Source: Buchnera aphidicola (Schlechtendalia peitan) (GTDB lineage: Bacteria > Pseudomonadota > Gammaproteobacteria > Enterobacterales > Enterobacteriaceae). Taken from it: DNA of 64,000 nt. The stretch lies in contig CP140043.1 in the NCBI GenBank assembly GCA_039830055.1, forward strand, positions 558,001-622,000. The letters run 5' to 3'. The translations under genes were made by a program, and so were the position numbers. Within the stretch, counting starts at the first letter, position 1, and each line of letters opens with the position of its first letter. Under the pieces are notes generated by a model. That model did no database searches, was not told the DNA's origin, and saw nothing but the letters and a program-made list of their open reading frames with translations. Below are positions 44,648 through 54,059 of this stretch, piece after piece.

Positions 44648-45835
44648 TTACATTAAAAAATATTCATATGCTATTTTTGGAGTATTGTTTTTAGAAAGAA
44701 TTGTAGATACCTGAACTCCAAACGAATCATATGTATTTCCATCTACTGTATAACTAGAATCTAAATTTGCTTTGCTAGTAGCTACAAGTTGAAATTCATT
44801 ATCATTTATTGCATCTGCTACATAAGAAACTTTCATATCTTTTAATTTTAAATCAGCTAATTCTGGTTTTTCAGAAAACAATTTAAGATACGGTTTAGAA
44901 AATAAATTTTGATGAGTATATGAAGAAATCAATTGTCTTGATTCTAAATTAGGCAATACTTGTTGAAAATCATTTAACATATCTTGAGGGGAATACTTAG
45001 AAATCTGTTGTCCATTAACTTGTAAAACAGAATCTTCACCTTCAGAAATGAAACGATTGTTTAACTCCAAAGTGTTTTTTAACGTATTAAAACTATCTTG
45101 AAAATCTTTTCCAGAAAAAATTGTAAAACTTTCTCCGTCAGAATTTTCTAAAGTATACCAATACGGTCTTTTTAATTCTTTGCTTTCAATTTGTTCACTG
45201 TTATTTTGAATAGAATTATTTTCTACTGCAGTATTAGATTGCACTTCAGTATTATCATCTGAACTAGAAGTAAGACTATCATAAAAATTACTTATAGTAG
45301 ATACTACACTTTTTCCAAAATTAACAGAAGTATCAAATACAGATTCTCCTACATTTTTTACAAAATCAACAGTATTGCTAATAGCGTTTTTTCCAACTTC
45401 ATATATTGATACACAAGTATCAGATACAGAACTTAATATTGCATCAAAAAAATTTGTTATAGGAGTAAAATTGAATTTTAATATATCTGGAACAGTAAAA
45501 TCAGGTGTTATATTCTTCACAAAAGTATAAAAAGGAATAAAAACTGATGCAAAACCTTTTAACTTATCGATCTTTTGTGTGTCTTCATCTGTTAATGTTA
45601 TATTATCGTTTATAACTAAATCAGGTGGGTAATCTATAATTTGACCATTCAAAAAATTTGAATATGAAATGTTTGGATCATATTCATTTTCATAAGAAGG
45701 GAATTGCGGAAATTCATCAGATCTAGGAAAAGAATAAATAACATCTTTATTTGTATTTTTTAAAGTATCTTGAGGGTGTGTGTTTTTATTCACATCTACA
45801 AGTTGTATACCATCTACAACTGACATTGATGACAT
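44648..45835 (-). CDS. Orphan 395-residue acidic protein, function unknown
   Basis: I do not recognise this protein. It has AGAGGA nine bases before the ATG and an intrinsic terminator, so it looks expressed. Composition is unlike its neighbours: Ser, Asp, Asn and Gln are frequent and Lys is low (about 25 of 395). Layout: acidic, aromatic/Pro-rich N-terminus (1-80); a mildly hydrophobic stretch with SVFIPFYTFV (97-106); imperfect 12-14-residue amphipathic repeats at about 138-188 (VSIYEVGKNAIS, TVDFVKNVGESVFD, TSVNFGKSVVST); a polar linker (189-222); then a Lys-poor globular-looking domain starting RPYWYTLENSDGESFTIF and ending KIAYEYFLM. There is one Cys (141) and no signal peptide. It may correspond to a Buchnera-specific orphan of the yba group, which from memory lie near coaD/pitA, but that is unverified. 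Confidence 0.85.
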   Translation of the reverse strand: MSSMSVVDGIQLVDVNKNTHPQDTLKNTNKDVIYSFPRSDEFPQFPSYENEYDPNISYSNFLNGQIIDYPPDLVINDNITLTDEDTQKIDKLKGFASVFIPFYTFVKNITPDFTVPDILKFNFTPITNFFDAILSSVSDTCVSIYEVGKNAISNTVDFVKNVGESVFDTSVNFGKSVVSTISNFYDSLTSSSDDNTEVQSNTAVENNSIQNNSEQIESKELKRPYWYTLENSDGESFTIFSGKDFQDSFNTLKNTLELNNRFISEGEDSVLQVNGQQISKYSPQDMLNDFQQVLPNLESRQLISSYTHQNLFSKPYLKLFSEKPELADLKLKDMKVSYVADAINDNEFQLVATSKANLDSSYTVDGNTYDSFGVQVSTILSKNNTPKIAYEYFLM

Positions 45836-46842
45836 AATATTACGTCCTCTATTGGTATTAATTTTTGACTTAAATTCTAATTTTTAATCAAGTTTCATAT
45901 TGTATTTAGTATAAACATTTTAAAATATAAAGAAACTCATTATGCTATAAAAATTAACGTTTTTAAATTTACAATAAAATTACATATAGAATAAAATCTG
46001 ATTAACTATTTTCTTAAAACATTTGTTTTTAAATAATAAAAATATTTTACTACACTGTTTAACTTAGTTAATAGTTGTTTTAATAAAATGTTAATAATAC
46101 AACTACTTTTGTACAATATTAAAAATTAATAATTAATCTTATAATCTTGTATAATAATATAATATTATAAATATAATATTATTACTAACAAACTTTAAAT
46201 ATCTTACTCCAATTAACCAAAATTTCAATACTAGTAGATTATTATTTTTAAAATTGTATAAAATTTTTTAAAAATTTTATACAATTTATTCTCGTTACTT
46301 GTATAAATTTTATCTAAAAATACTTATTTCAAATAATTCTAACAAGAATATGAATTAATATTATATATCTAAAATACATTATAGAATATATTTTATATTT
46401 ATTTTACTACTATTTTATTTATATTTTCATATTTCAATATGAATTATAAAGATAAATATAAAAATTCAAAATTAAAAAAAATTATTAATAACTATTCTAA
46501 ATAATCTTAAGTATCACAATATTTTTAAAGTAAATATTCACAATTTTAAATTATATGTGTTATTGATAAAAAATACAAATATACATATATTAAATTTTAA
46601 CATTACTTATTCTATATGACTAAAATTATAAAATATATTATATTCTATAAACTAATAATTATAAATAATACATGAATATCTGGAATATATGAAAAATTAT
46701 TAATAATCTTATGTACTTTTAATTTTACATAAAAAATTGCTTTAATGTAATTAATTTAAATATATTCCAAATTACTATTAAATATTTTACAAACATAATA
46801 TTGACACAATAAAAACACATTTTTAAAAAAAATAATAAAAGA
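45836..46842. other. 1-kb gene-free spacer between pitA and the orphan gene
   Basis: The longest gene-free stretch in the window, A/T-rich throughout. It contains the orphan's ribosome binding site (45845-45850), a 10-bp A/T-only inverted repeat near 46160-46181 (TAATATTATA, 2-nt spacer, TATAATATTA), and the large palindrome at 46251-46287. No coding remnant was found. Confidence 0.5.
46251..46287. repeat. 37-bp near-perfect palindrome
   Basis: Left arm AAATTGTATAAAATTTTT (46251-46268) and right arm AAAAATTTTATACAATTT (46270-46287) are exact reverse complements around a single T. It lies about 415 bp upstream of the orphan gene and about 560 bp beyond the pitA stop. It could form a cruciform or transcript hairpin. 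A/T bias makes chance palindromes common, but an 18-bp arm with a 1-nt centre stands out. Confidence 0.6.
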
Positions 46843-48321
46843 TTAATGTATTATTTGCAAACTAATCCAGTATAAACTACTAGATAATATAATAGAAATA
46901 GGAAAAGTCAAAATCCATGCAATTATTATGTTTTTAACAGTCCGAATTTGTATTTTATCTCCATTAACTAAAATAGTACCAGCAATAGAAGATGAAATAA
47001 TATGTGTTGTTGATACTGGAACTCCTGTATAACTAGCAGTACCTATAGAAATAGCAGCTGTTAATTGAGATGATATAGCCTGTACATACGTTATATCTTT
47101 CGTACCAATTTTTTCTCCAAACGTTTTAACAATTCTTTTCCAACCCATTATAGTACCAATAGATAAAGATAATGCTACTAATATAATAATCCAAATAGGT
47201 GCATATTCAATAGTACATATTAAATTCTTTTTCAAATTATTTAAAAAATATTTATCATCAGACTTAATTGGTGAATATTTATTGATTACTTCTATAAATT
47301 CAGTAATATATAATAATGATTGACGTAATTGATAACGCTGATCAACATTTAATTCTTTATAATTTAATGTATGATTTAATAATTTATGTAAATTTTTAAA
47401 AATATTTAATATTTTTTCATCAGGAGATTTTTTAAACAATAGCAATTGTTTGTCTATTGAATGAGTAGCCATTACATCAATACTTTTTTTTAAATTAATT
47501 TTATTATGTATGTAATAATCCTCTAAATGATAAATAGCATTTTTTGTTTGAGTAATAGTATATTGAGATGTATGTAAATTTACAAAATACTCTGATGGAA
47601 GAATACATATTAAAATTAACATTATTAATCCTATTCCTTTTTGACCATCATTTGCTCCATGTGAATAACTAACACCGATTGAAGATAATATCAATATAAT
47701 CTTAACTAAAAAAGGAGGTGTACCTTCTTTTCGATATTTTTTTTGATGTCTTAAAAAAAAATTATTTTGAATAAATTTCCAACAATACTTTAAAATAAGT
47801 ACTAAAACACCAGCTACTATTAATCCTAACACCGGAGAAATAATTAAAGACAAAAATACACTCAATAATTTATCTAAATTAAAAGAACTAACTATAGAAT
47901 AATGATTACTAATTGCATAAGTAATATTGACTCCAATAATAGTACCAACTAATGTATGAGAACTAGAAGTAGGTAAACAAAGAATCCAAGTGCATAAATT
48001 CCATAACATAGCAGCCAATAACATAGAAAAAATAGCTTTCAAACCATATGATGAATTAATATTAAGCAATAAGTCAATAGAAAGCAGATGTACAATAGTG
48101 TAAGCTACGCTTAATCCCCCAAATGCTACTCCTAAAAAATTAAATATTCCAGAAAGTATAACAGCTAATCTTGAACTTAGTGCACGAGTATAAATTACAG
48201 TAGCTATAGCATTAGCAGAATCATGAAAACCATTAATTATTTCGTATGATAAAACTATTAAAAGAGCAATGACTGCTAAAAAATTATTAGCATAACTCAT
48301 AAAAGAAAATAAATATGACAT
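46843..48321 (-). CDS. pitA: Low-affinity inorganic phosphate transporter
   Basis: Inner-membrane metal-phosphate:H+ symporter. The 492 residues carry duplicated PHO4 signatures: EIINGFHDSANAIATVIYTR plus LCLPTSSSHTLVGTIIG in the first half, SHGANDGQKGIGLIML in the middle, and VSTTHIISSSIAGTILV in the second half. Hydrophobic segments spread over both halves flank a hydrophilic loop at about 250-355, as in E. coli PitA (499). Confidence 0.96.
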   Translation of the reverse strand: MSYLFSFMSYANNFLAVIALLIVLSYEIINGFHDSANAIATVIYTRALSSRLAVILSGIFNFLGVAFGGLSVAYTIVHLLSIDLLLNINSSYGLKAIFSMLLAAMLWNLCTWILCLPTSSSHTLVGTIIGVNITYAISNHYSIVSSFNLDKLLSVFLSLIISPVLGLIVAGVLVLILKYCWKFIQNNFFLRHQKKYRKEGTPPFLVKIILILSSIGVSYSHGANDGQKGIGLIMLILICILPSEYFVNLHTSQYTITQTKNAIYHLEDYYIHNKINLKKSIDVMATHSIDKQLLLFKKSPDEKILNIFKNLHKLLNHTLNYKELNVDQRYQLRQSLLYITEFIEVINKYSPIKSDDKYFLNNLKKNLICTIEYAPIWIIILVALSLSIGTIMGWKRIVKTFGEKIGTKDITYVQAISSQLTAAISIGTASYTGVPVSTTHIISSSIAGTILVNGDKIQIRTVKNIIIAWILTFPISIILSSSLYWISLQIIH

Positions 48322-48531
48322 AATCTTTAAACCGCTCTAAAGATATAGACTTCATTTATTATCTGCGAGAAATCTAGATAGAGAAAGATATAAAATACAT
48401 AATTGTTATAAAATTTATATTTAACACCATCACTTTAACATATATTAAAAATTTAAATTTTTCTAACTATATTAAAATCCTACAAATAATTTTAAAATAT
48501 TTTTAAAAGTACTAAAATACATATTTAAAAT

Positions 48532-49740
48532 TTACTTCATATTTATCACACTGGTAATACTTCTTAATTGCAATGCTAATATCATTCCAATACATAAAGT
48601 AAATATTACAAAAATTGAAATTCCTGTCCATTGACCTATTATCCAAAAATTTCCACTTATTGTTCCTAAAATACTAGATCCTAAATAATATGAAAATAAA
48701 TAAATAGACGAAACATACCCTCTATTTTGTTTAGTATATTGTCCGACCCATGTACTAGTAACTGAATGTGCTGCAAAAAAACCTGCTGCAAATAAGAACA
48801 AACCAACAAAAATAGCAATAATTTTATTCCATTGTGAAATAAATAAACCAAAAATCATCATAATTAAAGAAATTATAAGCATTACACTTTTACCATATTT
48901 CTCTACAAGGATGCCTGCTTTTGGAGAACTATATACACCTACCAAATAAATCATTGATAATATACCTATAGCTTTTTTGTTTAAAAAAAATGGTTCTAAT
49001 AATAATCTATATCCAATATAGTTAAAAACTGTGATAAAACTACCCATTAATAAAAAACCCATTATAAACAACTTAGATAAAACAGGATGTTTCCATTGTA
49101 ATATAAAGTGACAAAAGATTTTTTTAGGATGTAAAGAACTAGAATAAAAATTCTTAGAATAAGGTAATAAATACAAAAATAAAATTGCAAAAAAGAATGC
49201 TATAATGCTTATTAACTCTAGTGCTAATTTCCAAGAAGTATTTTCTGATAATACACTACTTAAAAATCTTCCAAAAAAACCTCCAATAGTATTTCCACTA
49301 ATATATAATCCCATAGAAAAAGACAGGGTATTAGGATGAATTTCTTCACTTAAATATGTCATAGCTACAGCTGCAACACCACTTAATGCTAATCCTGTAC
49401 ATGCTCGCATAAGTATAAAATTTTCCCAACTATTTACTTGCGAACAACAAAAAGTAAAGAAAGCTGCTAAAAACAAAGAACTAGACATTACTTTCTTCCT
49501 TCCTATTTTGTCCGATAATGGACCTGTAAATAGCATTCCTACTGCCATCATAGCAGTAGACGAAGATAAAGATAAGCTACTTTCTACAGGATTCAGGGAA
49601 AAATTTTTTGATAATAAGAATAAAATAGGTTGAACGCAATACAAAATTGAAAATGTTGAAAAACCAGCTAAAAATAAAGAAATTGTTACTGCTTTAAATT
49701 TTTTTGTACCTTTCATAATATAATATTTGTTATCTTTCAT
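48532..49740 (-). CDS. ynfM: Major facilitator transporter, YnfM-like
   Basis: Inner-membrane MFS protein, substrate unknown. The match with E. coli YnfM is strong and colinear: FSTFSILYCVQPIL, MLFTGPLSDKIGRKK (MFS motif A), GVAAVAMTYLSEEIHPNTLS, SMGLYISGNTIGG, FLLMGSFITVFNYIGYRLLL, AGFFAAHSVTSTWVGQ and YLFSYYLGSS. About 12 hydrophobic segments in 402 residues. It starts at 49740 or at an ATG eight codons later. Retention in so small a genome suggests export or exchange of a host-relevant metabolite; that is inference. Confidence 0.9.
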   Translation of the reverse strand: MKDNKYYIMKGTKKFKAVTISLFLAGFSTFSILYCVQPILFLLSKNFSLNPVESSLSLSSSTAMMAVGMLFTGPLSDKIGRKKVMSSSLFLAAFFTFCCSQVNSWENFILMRACTGLALSGVAAVAMTYLSEEIHPNTLSFSMGLYISGNTIGGFFGRFLSSVLSENTSWKLALELISIIAFFFAILFLYLLPYSKNFYSSSLHPKKIFCHFILQWKHPVLSKLFIMGFLLMGSFITVFNYIGYRLLLEPFFLNKKAIGILSMIYLVGVYSSPKAGILVEKYGKSVMLIISLIMMIFGLFISQWNKIIAIFVGLFLFAAGFFAAHSVTSTWVGQYTKQNRGYVSSIYLFSYYLGSSILGTISGNFWIIGQWTGISIFVIFTLCIGMILALQLRSITSVINMK

Positions 49741-49846
49741 ACTATTTCTTGATTCTTATATCTTTATATGTATAAATATAGCATCAATTCTTTATGATTA
49801 ACTTTTTAATTTTAAAATGTTTTAACAAGATAATTTTTACATGGTA

Positions 49847-50656
49847 TTATAAAAAAAAGTGTCCGTCGTAAACATATGTAGCTGAACCTGTCATATATAA
49901 TTTTTCTGAATTTCCTTTCCAATTAATTTTCAATGTTCCACCTAACAAATTAACTGTAACATTATTAGATAAAATATTTTGTTTAACTCCCACTGCAACA
50001 GCAGCACAAGCAGCACTACCGCATGAACGTGTTTCGCCAACTCCTCTTTCATAAACTCTGAGAAAAATATGCGTTTTAGATATAATTTCCATAAAACTAA
50101 CATTTACTCCTTCAGGAAATAATGTATAAGTACTTAAAATAGATCCAACCTTTTCAACTGGATAATTTTGTATATTTTTTTTAATTACAATACAATGAGG
50201 ATTACCCACTGAAACAATATAATATTTGATAGTTTCTCCTAGAATTAATGTTGAATAATGTTCTTGCATGTTACAGATTGTATAAGGAATATGTTTAGGC
50301 TCAAAAGAAGGAACACCCATATCTACGCAAATATGTTTATTATTTAAAATATGTAAAATAATTATTCTATTTTTAGTACTAATATAAATAACTTTTTTTG
50401 AAGTTAATTGTTTCATCATCAAAAACAATGCTAAACACCGAGCACCATTTCCACATTGTGATACTTCAGTACCGTTTGCATTAAAAATTCGATAATGAAA
50501 ATCAATATTTTGTATTTTTGCTGACTCTAATAACAATAATTGATCAAAACCAATGCCTGTATACCGATGGGATAAATTTTGTATTATTTTAGAAGATAGG
50601 AAAAGATTACCTTGAATATTATTTAAAATTATGAAATCATTTTCTAAACCATGCAT
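49847..50656 (-). CDS. dapF: Diaminopimelate epimerase; true N-terminus may need an A-tract slip
   Basis: Interconverts LL- and meso-diaminopimelate for lysine and peptidoglycan. Both catalytic cysteines are present in QCGNGARC and SCGSAACAAVAVG, with FNANGTEVS and SVGNPHCIVI. The open frame from this ATG begins MHGLENDF, whereas E. coli begins MQFSKMHGLGNDF. Directly upstream the same frame reads KKKIFFSK, and behind a run of ten A (50671-50680) there is an ATG at 50688 that would give MLIKKKIFFSKMHGL if one A were added. The residues before MHGL are part of the family fold, so the annotated start is probably short. Confidence 0.93.
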   Translation of the reverse strand: MHGLENDFIILNNIQGNLFLSSKIIQNLSHRYTGIGFDQLLLLESAKIQNIDFHYRIFNANGTEVSQCGNGARCLALFLMMKQLTSKKVIYISTKNRIIILHILNNKHICVDMGVPSFEPKHIPYTICNMQEHYSTLILGETIKYYIVSVGNPHCIVIKKNIQNYPVEKVGSILSTYTLFPEGVNVSFMEIISKTHIFLRVYERGVGETRSCGSAACAAVAVGVKQNILSNNVTVNLLGGTLKINWKGNSEKLYMTGSATYVYDGHFFL

Positions 50657-50901
50657 TTTAGAAAAAAATATTTTTTTTTTATTAACATCTTTATCGACTA
50701 ATTTTAATCTTTCATAAAATGAATTATACTATTTTAAAAATAAAACTCAATCATAATACATCGGATGTTGTTTTATTATTAATAATTTGTTCGTAATTTC
50801 GTTTTATTTATATATTACATATATTAAAATTAAAGTTTCACTTGTATATTATTAATAATAATATTATTGTTATAATATAATAAGAAAATTAAAGATTTAT
50901 A

Positions 50902-51252
50902 ATGTATAAAAAAAATATAAAAAATATTCATCATTTTAATAAATTGTCAGAACAATTGTTCAATGATATTGAAGAAAAAATTGACAATTATCATGGAAAT
51001 TCAGATATTGATTATGAAAATAATTACAATATTATCACACTAACCTTTGAAAATAAAAGTAAAATTATTATTAATAAACAAGAACCACTTTTTCAAATTT
51101 GGCTAGCTACTATGAATTCTGGATATCATTTTGAATACGTAAACGACACATGGATCTGTAATCGTACTCAAAAAAATTTTTGGGACATTTTAGAACAATC
51201 ATGTTCAAATCAATCTAATGAAATAGTAAAATTAACAAATTATAAAAAATAA
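50902..51252 (+). CDS. cyaY: Frataxin-like iron protein CyaY
   Basis: Bacterial frataxin: binds iron and modulates IscS/IscU cluster assembly. The 116 residues keep the acidic first helix (FNKLSEQLFNDIEEKIDNYH), DIDYENN, the central strand ITLTFENKSKIIINKQEPLF, QIWLATMNSGYHFEY and FWDILEQ. It is divergent from dapF; the two are neighbours in E. coli too. It should work with iscS/iscU in this window. Confidence 0.95.
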   Translation: MYKKNIKNIHHFNKLSEQLFNDIEEKIDNYHGNSDIDYENNYNIITLTFENKSKIIINKQEPLFQIWLATMNSGYHFEYVNDTWICNRTQKNFWDILEQSCSNQSNEIVKLTNYKK

Positions 51253-51581
51253 AAATGTGTTTTAATCAATTTAAAATTTATAAAAAAAATTTTAAAGATA
51301 TTAATTCTTAAAAATTTTTTAATACTAATGAAATGCTATAATTCAATCGTTTATAATTTTAATTATATTTTAGAAATACAAAATAATTTGTATAAATATT
51401 ATATAATAGAAACATTTTTAAAATCTTATATAATACAATCTTCAAAAATATACATACATAATTATAAAATTATAATTTATAAAACAATTTTTAAAATATA
51501 CTAAATACCTACTCAAAATAAAAATTAAAAAATTATTTTACAACGGTAAAATTTACATTTTAACATCTATACACATTCCTT
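51253..51581. other. Spacer between cyaY and the tRNA cluster
   Basis: 329 bp of A/T-rich sequence downstream of both cyaY and the convergent tRNA operon. No gene and no clear terminator hairpin were seen. In E. coli a leucine tRNA (leuT) accompanies argX-hisR-proM; it is not here. Confidence 0.5.
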
Positions 51582-51655
51582 TCGGTGAGAGAGGATTTGA
51601 ACCCCCGACCTACTGGTCCCAAACCAGTTGCGCTACCAAACTGCGCTACTCACCG
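51582..51655 (-). tRNA. tRNA-Pro (anticodon TGG)
   Basis: A 74-nt cloverleaf on the minus strand, last of an Arg-His-Pro series. Acceptor CGGTGAG/CTCACCG, anticodon loop TTTGGGA, T-arm beginning GGGGGTTCAAATCC, discriminator A. It matches E. coli proM closely. CCA is not encoded. Confidence 0.96.
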
Positions 51656-51691
51656 AATAAAAAATTTTATTAAAATATTTTAATACTAAAA

Positions 51692-51768
51692 TGGGGTGAC
51701 CAATGGGGCTCGAACCCATGACATCTGGAATCACAATCCAGGACTCTACCAACTGAGCTATGATCACC
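51692..51768 (-). tRNA. tRNA-His (anticodon GTG), CCA encoded
   Basis: The cloverleaf matches E. coli hisR, with anticodon loop TTGTGAT. The encoded extra 5' G pairs with C73, as is normal for histidine tRNA. After C73 the gene reads CCA (complement of TGG at 51692-51694), so the 3' end is encoded here, unlike the other six tRNAs in the window. Confidence 0.96.
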
Positions 51769-51797
51769 ATATAAAAAGATTAATATTCTTAAAATTT

Positions 51798-51871
51798 TGC
51801 GCTCGGCAGGATTCGAACCTGAGACCTCTACCTTCGGAGGGTAGCGCTCTATCCAACTGAGCTACGAACGC
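51798..51871 (-). tRNA. tRNA-Arg (anticodon CCG)
   Basis: A 74-nt cloverleaf resembling E. coli argX: acceptor GCGTTCG/CGAGCGC, one G-T wobble included, anticodon loop CTCCGAA, T-arm CAGGTTCGAATCCTG, discriminator A. It reads CGG, a codon that must be rare in such an A/T-rich genome. First of the Arg-His-Pro transcript; CCA is not encoded. Confidence 0.96.
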
Positions 51872-52150
51872 TTTTAGAAAATAAAATATTATTTTATTAA
51901 CAATTTTTAATAATGTCTAGTACTTTTTATAAATTGCCATTTTTATACATCTTAATTTATATTTAATATAATAATAGAATTTATAAAAAAATTTAATTCT
52001 TATACATATTTTTAAAAATTTACTATAAGAAACATCTATTTAAAATAATGTTTTTTATATTAAATTTTTAAAATATTATAATATTAGTATTAAAACATAA
52101 AAATTAATTTTAACATTATTAATATGCTATAAAACATAACTAAACATTAA

Positions 52151-53410
52151 TTAAGAGCGTTTCATCATGTTAAAAAATTCATTATTAGTTTTAGTCATAG
52201 CTAACTTATTTATTAAAAATTCCATAGCATCAATTTCGCTCATAGGATGAATTATTTTTCGAAGAATCCACATTTTTTGCAATTCGTCAGGCTGAGTTAA
52301 CAACTCTTCTTTTCTAGTACCTGATCTATTATAATCAATAGCTGGAAAAACACGTTTTTCTGCTATTTTCCGTGATAAAGGTAACTCCATATTTCCTGTA
52401 CCCTTAAATTCTTCATATATTACTTCATCCATTTTTGAACCTGTATCAATTAACGCTGTTGCTATAATAGTTAAACTCCCTCCTTCTTCTACATTACGTG
52501 CAGCACCAAAAAATCTTTTAGGTCTATGTAAAGCATTAGCATCTACACCACCTGTTAATACTTTTCCCGAAGCTGGTACTACTGTATTATAAGCTCGCGC
52601 TAACCGCGTAATAGAATCTAATAATATAATTACATCTTTTTTGTGTTCTACTAATCGTTTTGCTTTTTCAATTACCATTTCTGCAACTTGAACATGTCTA
52701 GAAGCTGGTTCATCAAATGTCGATGCCACTACTTCTCCTTTAACTAATCTATACATTTCAGTTACTTCTTCTGGTCTTTCATCTATTAGTAGAACCATCA
52801 GTACACAATCAGGGTGATTGTAAGCAATGCTTTGAGCTATATTCTGTAAAAGCATAGTTTTTCCAGCTTTAGGGGGTGCAACAATTAATCCTCTTTGTCC
52901 TCTCCCAATAGGAGATGCTAAATCCAATACACGTGCTGTTAAATCTTCAGTAGAACCATTACCTCTTTCCATTCTTAAACGAGAATTAGCATGTAAGGGG
53001 GTTAAATTTTCAAATAAAATTTTACTTCTAGCATTTTCAGGTTTGTCATAATTTACTTCGTTAACTTTTAATAATGCAAAATATCTTTCACCTTCTTTTG
53101 GAGGACGAATTTTGCCAGAAATAGTATCACCAGTTCGTAAATTAAATCTTCGAATTTGACTAGGAGAAACATAAATGTCATCAGGGCCAGCTAAATACGA
53201 ACTATCAGAAGAACGCAAAAAGCCAAATCCGTCCTGTAAAATTTCTAATACACCATCTCCAAATATGTCTTCTCCGCTTTTTGCGTGTTGTTTTAATATG
53301 GAAAAAATAATATCTTGCTTTCTCATACGTGCTAAATTTTCCAGTCCTGCAGTATCACCAAGAATAATTAATTCAGAAACTGGTATATTTTTTAATGCAG
53401 TAAGATTCAT
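52151..53410 (-). CDS. rho: Transcription termination factor Rho
   Basis: Hexameric RNA-dependent ATPase/translocase that ends transcription. The 419 residues equal E. coli. N-terminal [22 protein letters not shown]-binding cold-shock-like fold with [20 protein letters not shown], Walker [37 protein letters not shown] and the Q/R-loop region. It lies upstream of tRNA-Arg and downstream of trxA on the same strand, as in E. coli gene order. Confidence 0.98.
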   Translation of the reverse strand: MNLTALKNIPVSELIILGDTAGLENLARMRKQDIIFSILKQHAKSGEDIFGDGVLEILQDGFGFLRSSDSSYLAGPDDIYVSPSQIRRFNLRTGDTISGKIRPPKEGERYFALLKVNEVNYDKPENARSKILFENLTPLHANSRLRMERGNGSTEDLTARVLDLASPIGRGQRGLIVAPPKAGKTMLLQNIAQSIAYNHPDCVLMVLLIDERPEEVTEMYRLVKGEVVASTFDEPASRHVQVAEMVIEKAKRLVEHKKDVIILLDSITRLARAYNTVVPASGKVLTGGVDANALHRPKRFFGAARNVEEGGSLTIIATALIDTGSKMDEVIYEEFKGTGNMELPLSRKIAEKRVFPAIDYNRSGTRKEELLTQPDELQKMWILRKIIHPMSEIDAMEFLINKLAMTKTNNEFFNMMKRS

Positions 53411-53563
53411 AATGATAGGTTCTTAGTAAAATCAGAGTCATGCTCGAGATGATATTTGGCGAATAAAATAATGTAATATAAATAATCCACACAAGCTTAA
53501 TCAATTTTTATGATAATTTTTATTTTTTTTAAAAAAAGAAATATTTTTAAAAAATTAAGAAAC

Positions 53564-53594
53564 ATTTAATACTACCACATTGGTAGTATTAAAT
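53564..53594 (-). terminator. Hairpin terminator between trxA and rho
   Basis: Perfect 14-bp inverted repeat ATTTAATACTACCA / TGGTAGTATTAAAT closing a 3-nt loop. On the minus strand it follows trxA by about 50 bp and is succeeded by GTTTCTTAATTTTTT. It fits an intrinsic terminator for trxA, separating it from rho. Confidence 0.7.
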
Positions 53595-53643
53595 CTATAA
53601 ATTTTAAAAAATAATACTCATATTAAAAATATATTTTTTACAT

Positions 53644-53973
53644 TTATTTTAAATTAGTATTTAAAAAATCTTTTAACTGAACTTTAGATAAAGAACCAAT
53701 TTTTGTTGCAACTAATTCACCTTTTTTAAACAATAATAATGCAGGAATGCCTCTAATAGAATACTTTGGCGCAGTATCAGGATTAGAATCAATGTTTATT
53801 TTTGCAACAGTTAGAATACCATTATATTCTACAGAAATTTCTTCTAAAATAGGTGCTAATACCTTACATGGATTACACCAATCAGCCCAAAAATCAACTA
53901 ATATTGTGTTATTTGACTCTAAAACACATTTGTTAAAATTATTATCAGTCAAATTTATTATATTTCCTTTCAT
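53644..53973 (-). CDS. trxA: Thioredoxin 1 with altered CNPC active site
   Basis: Protein disulfide reductase used by ribonucleotide reductase and others. The 109 residues equal the E. coli length: VDFWADWC at the active site, the cis-Pro loop [13 protein letters not shown], and [13 protein letters not shown] at the end. The redox motif reads W-C33-N34-P35-C36, with Asn replacing the Gly of the near-universal CGPC. Changes at this position are known to shift thioredoxin redox potential, so this protein may be tuned differently. Confidence 0.96.
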   Translation of the reverse strand: MKGNIINLTDNNFNKCVLESNNTILVDFWADWCNPCKVLAPILEEISVEYNGILTVAKINIDSNPDTAPKYSIRGIPALLLFKKGELVATKIGSLSKVQLKDFLNTNLK

Positions 53974-54059
53974 ATTTTATTTATCCTTAATAAAAAAAAA
54001 ATTAAAAAATATATAAGAATACAACGTATTATACATTTTTGTATTTATTCCAAATATCT

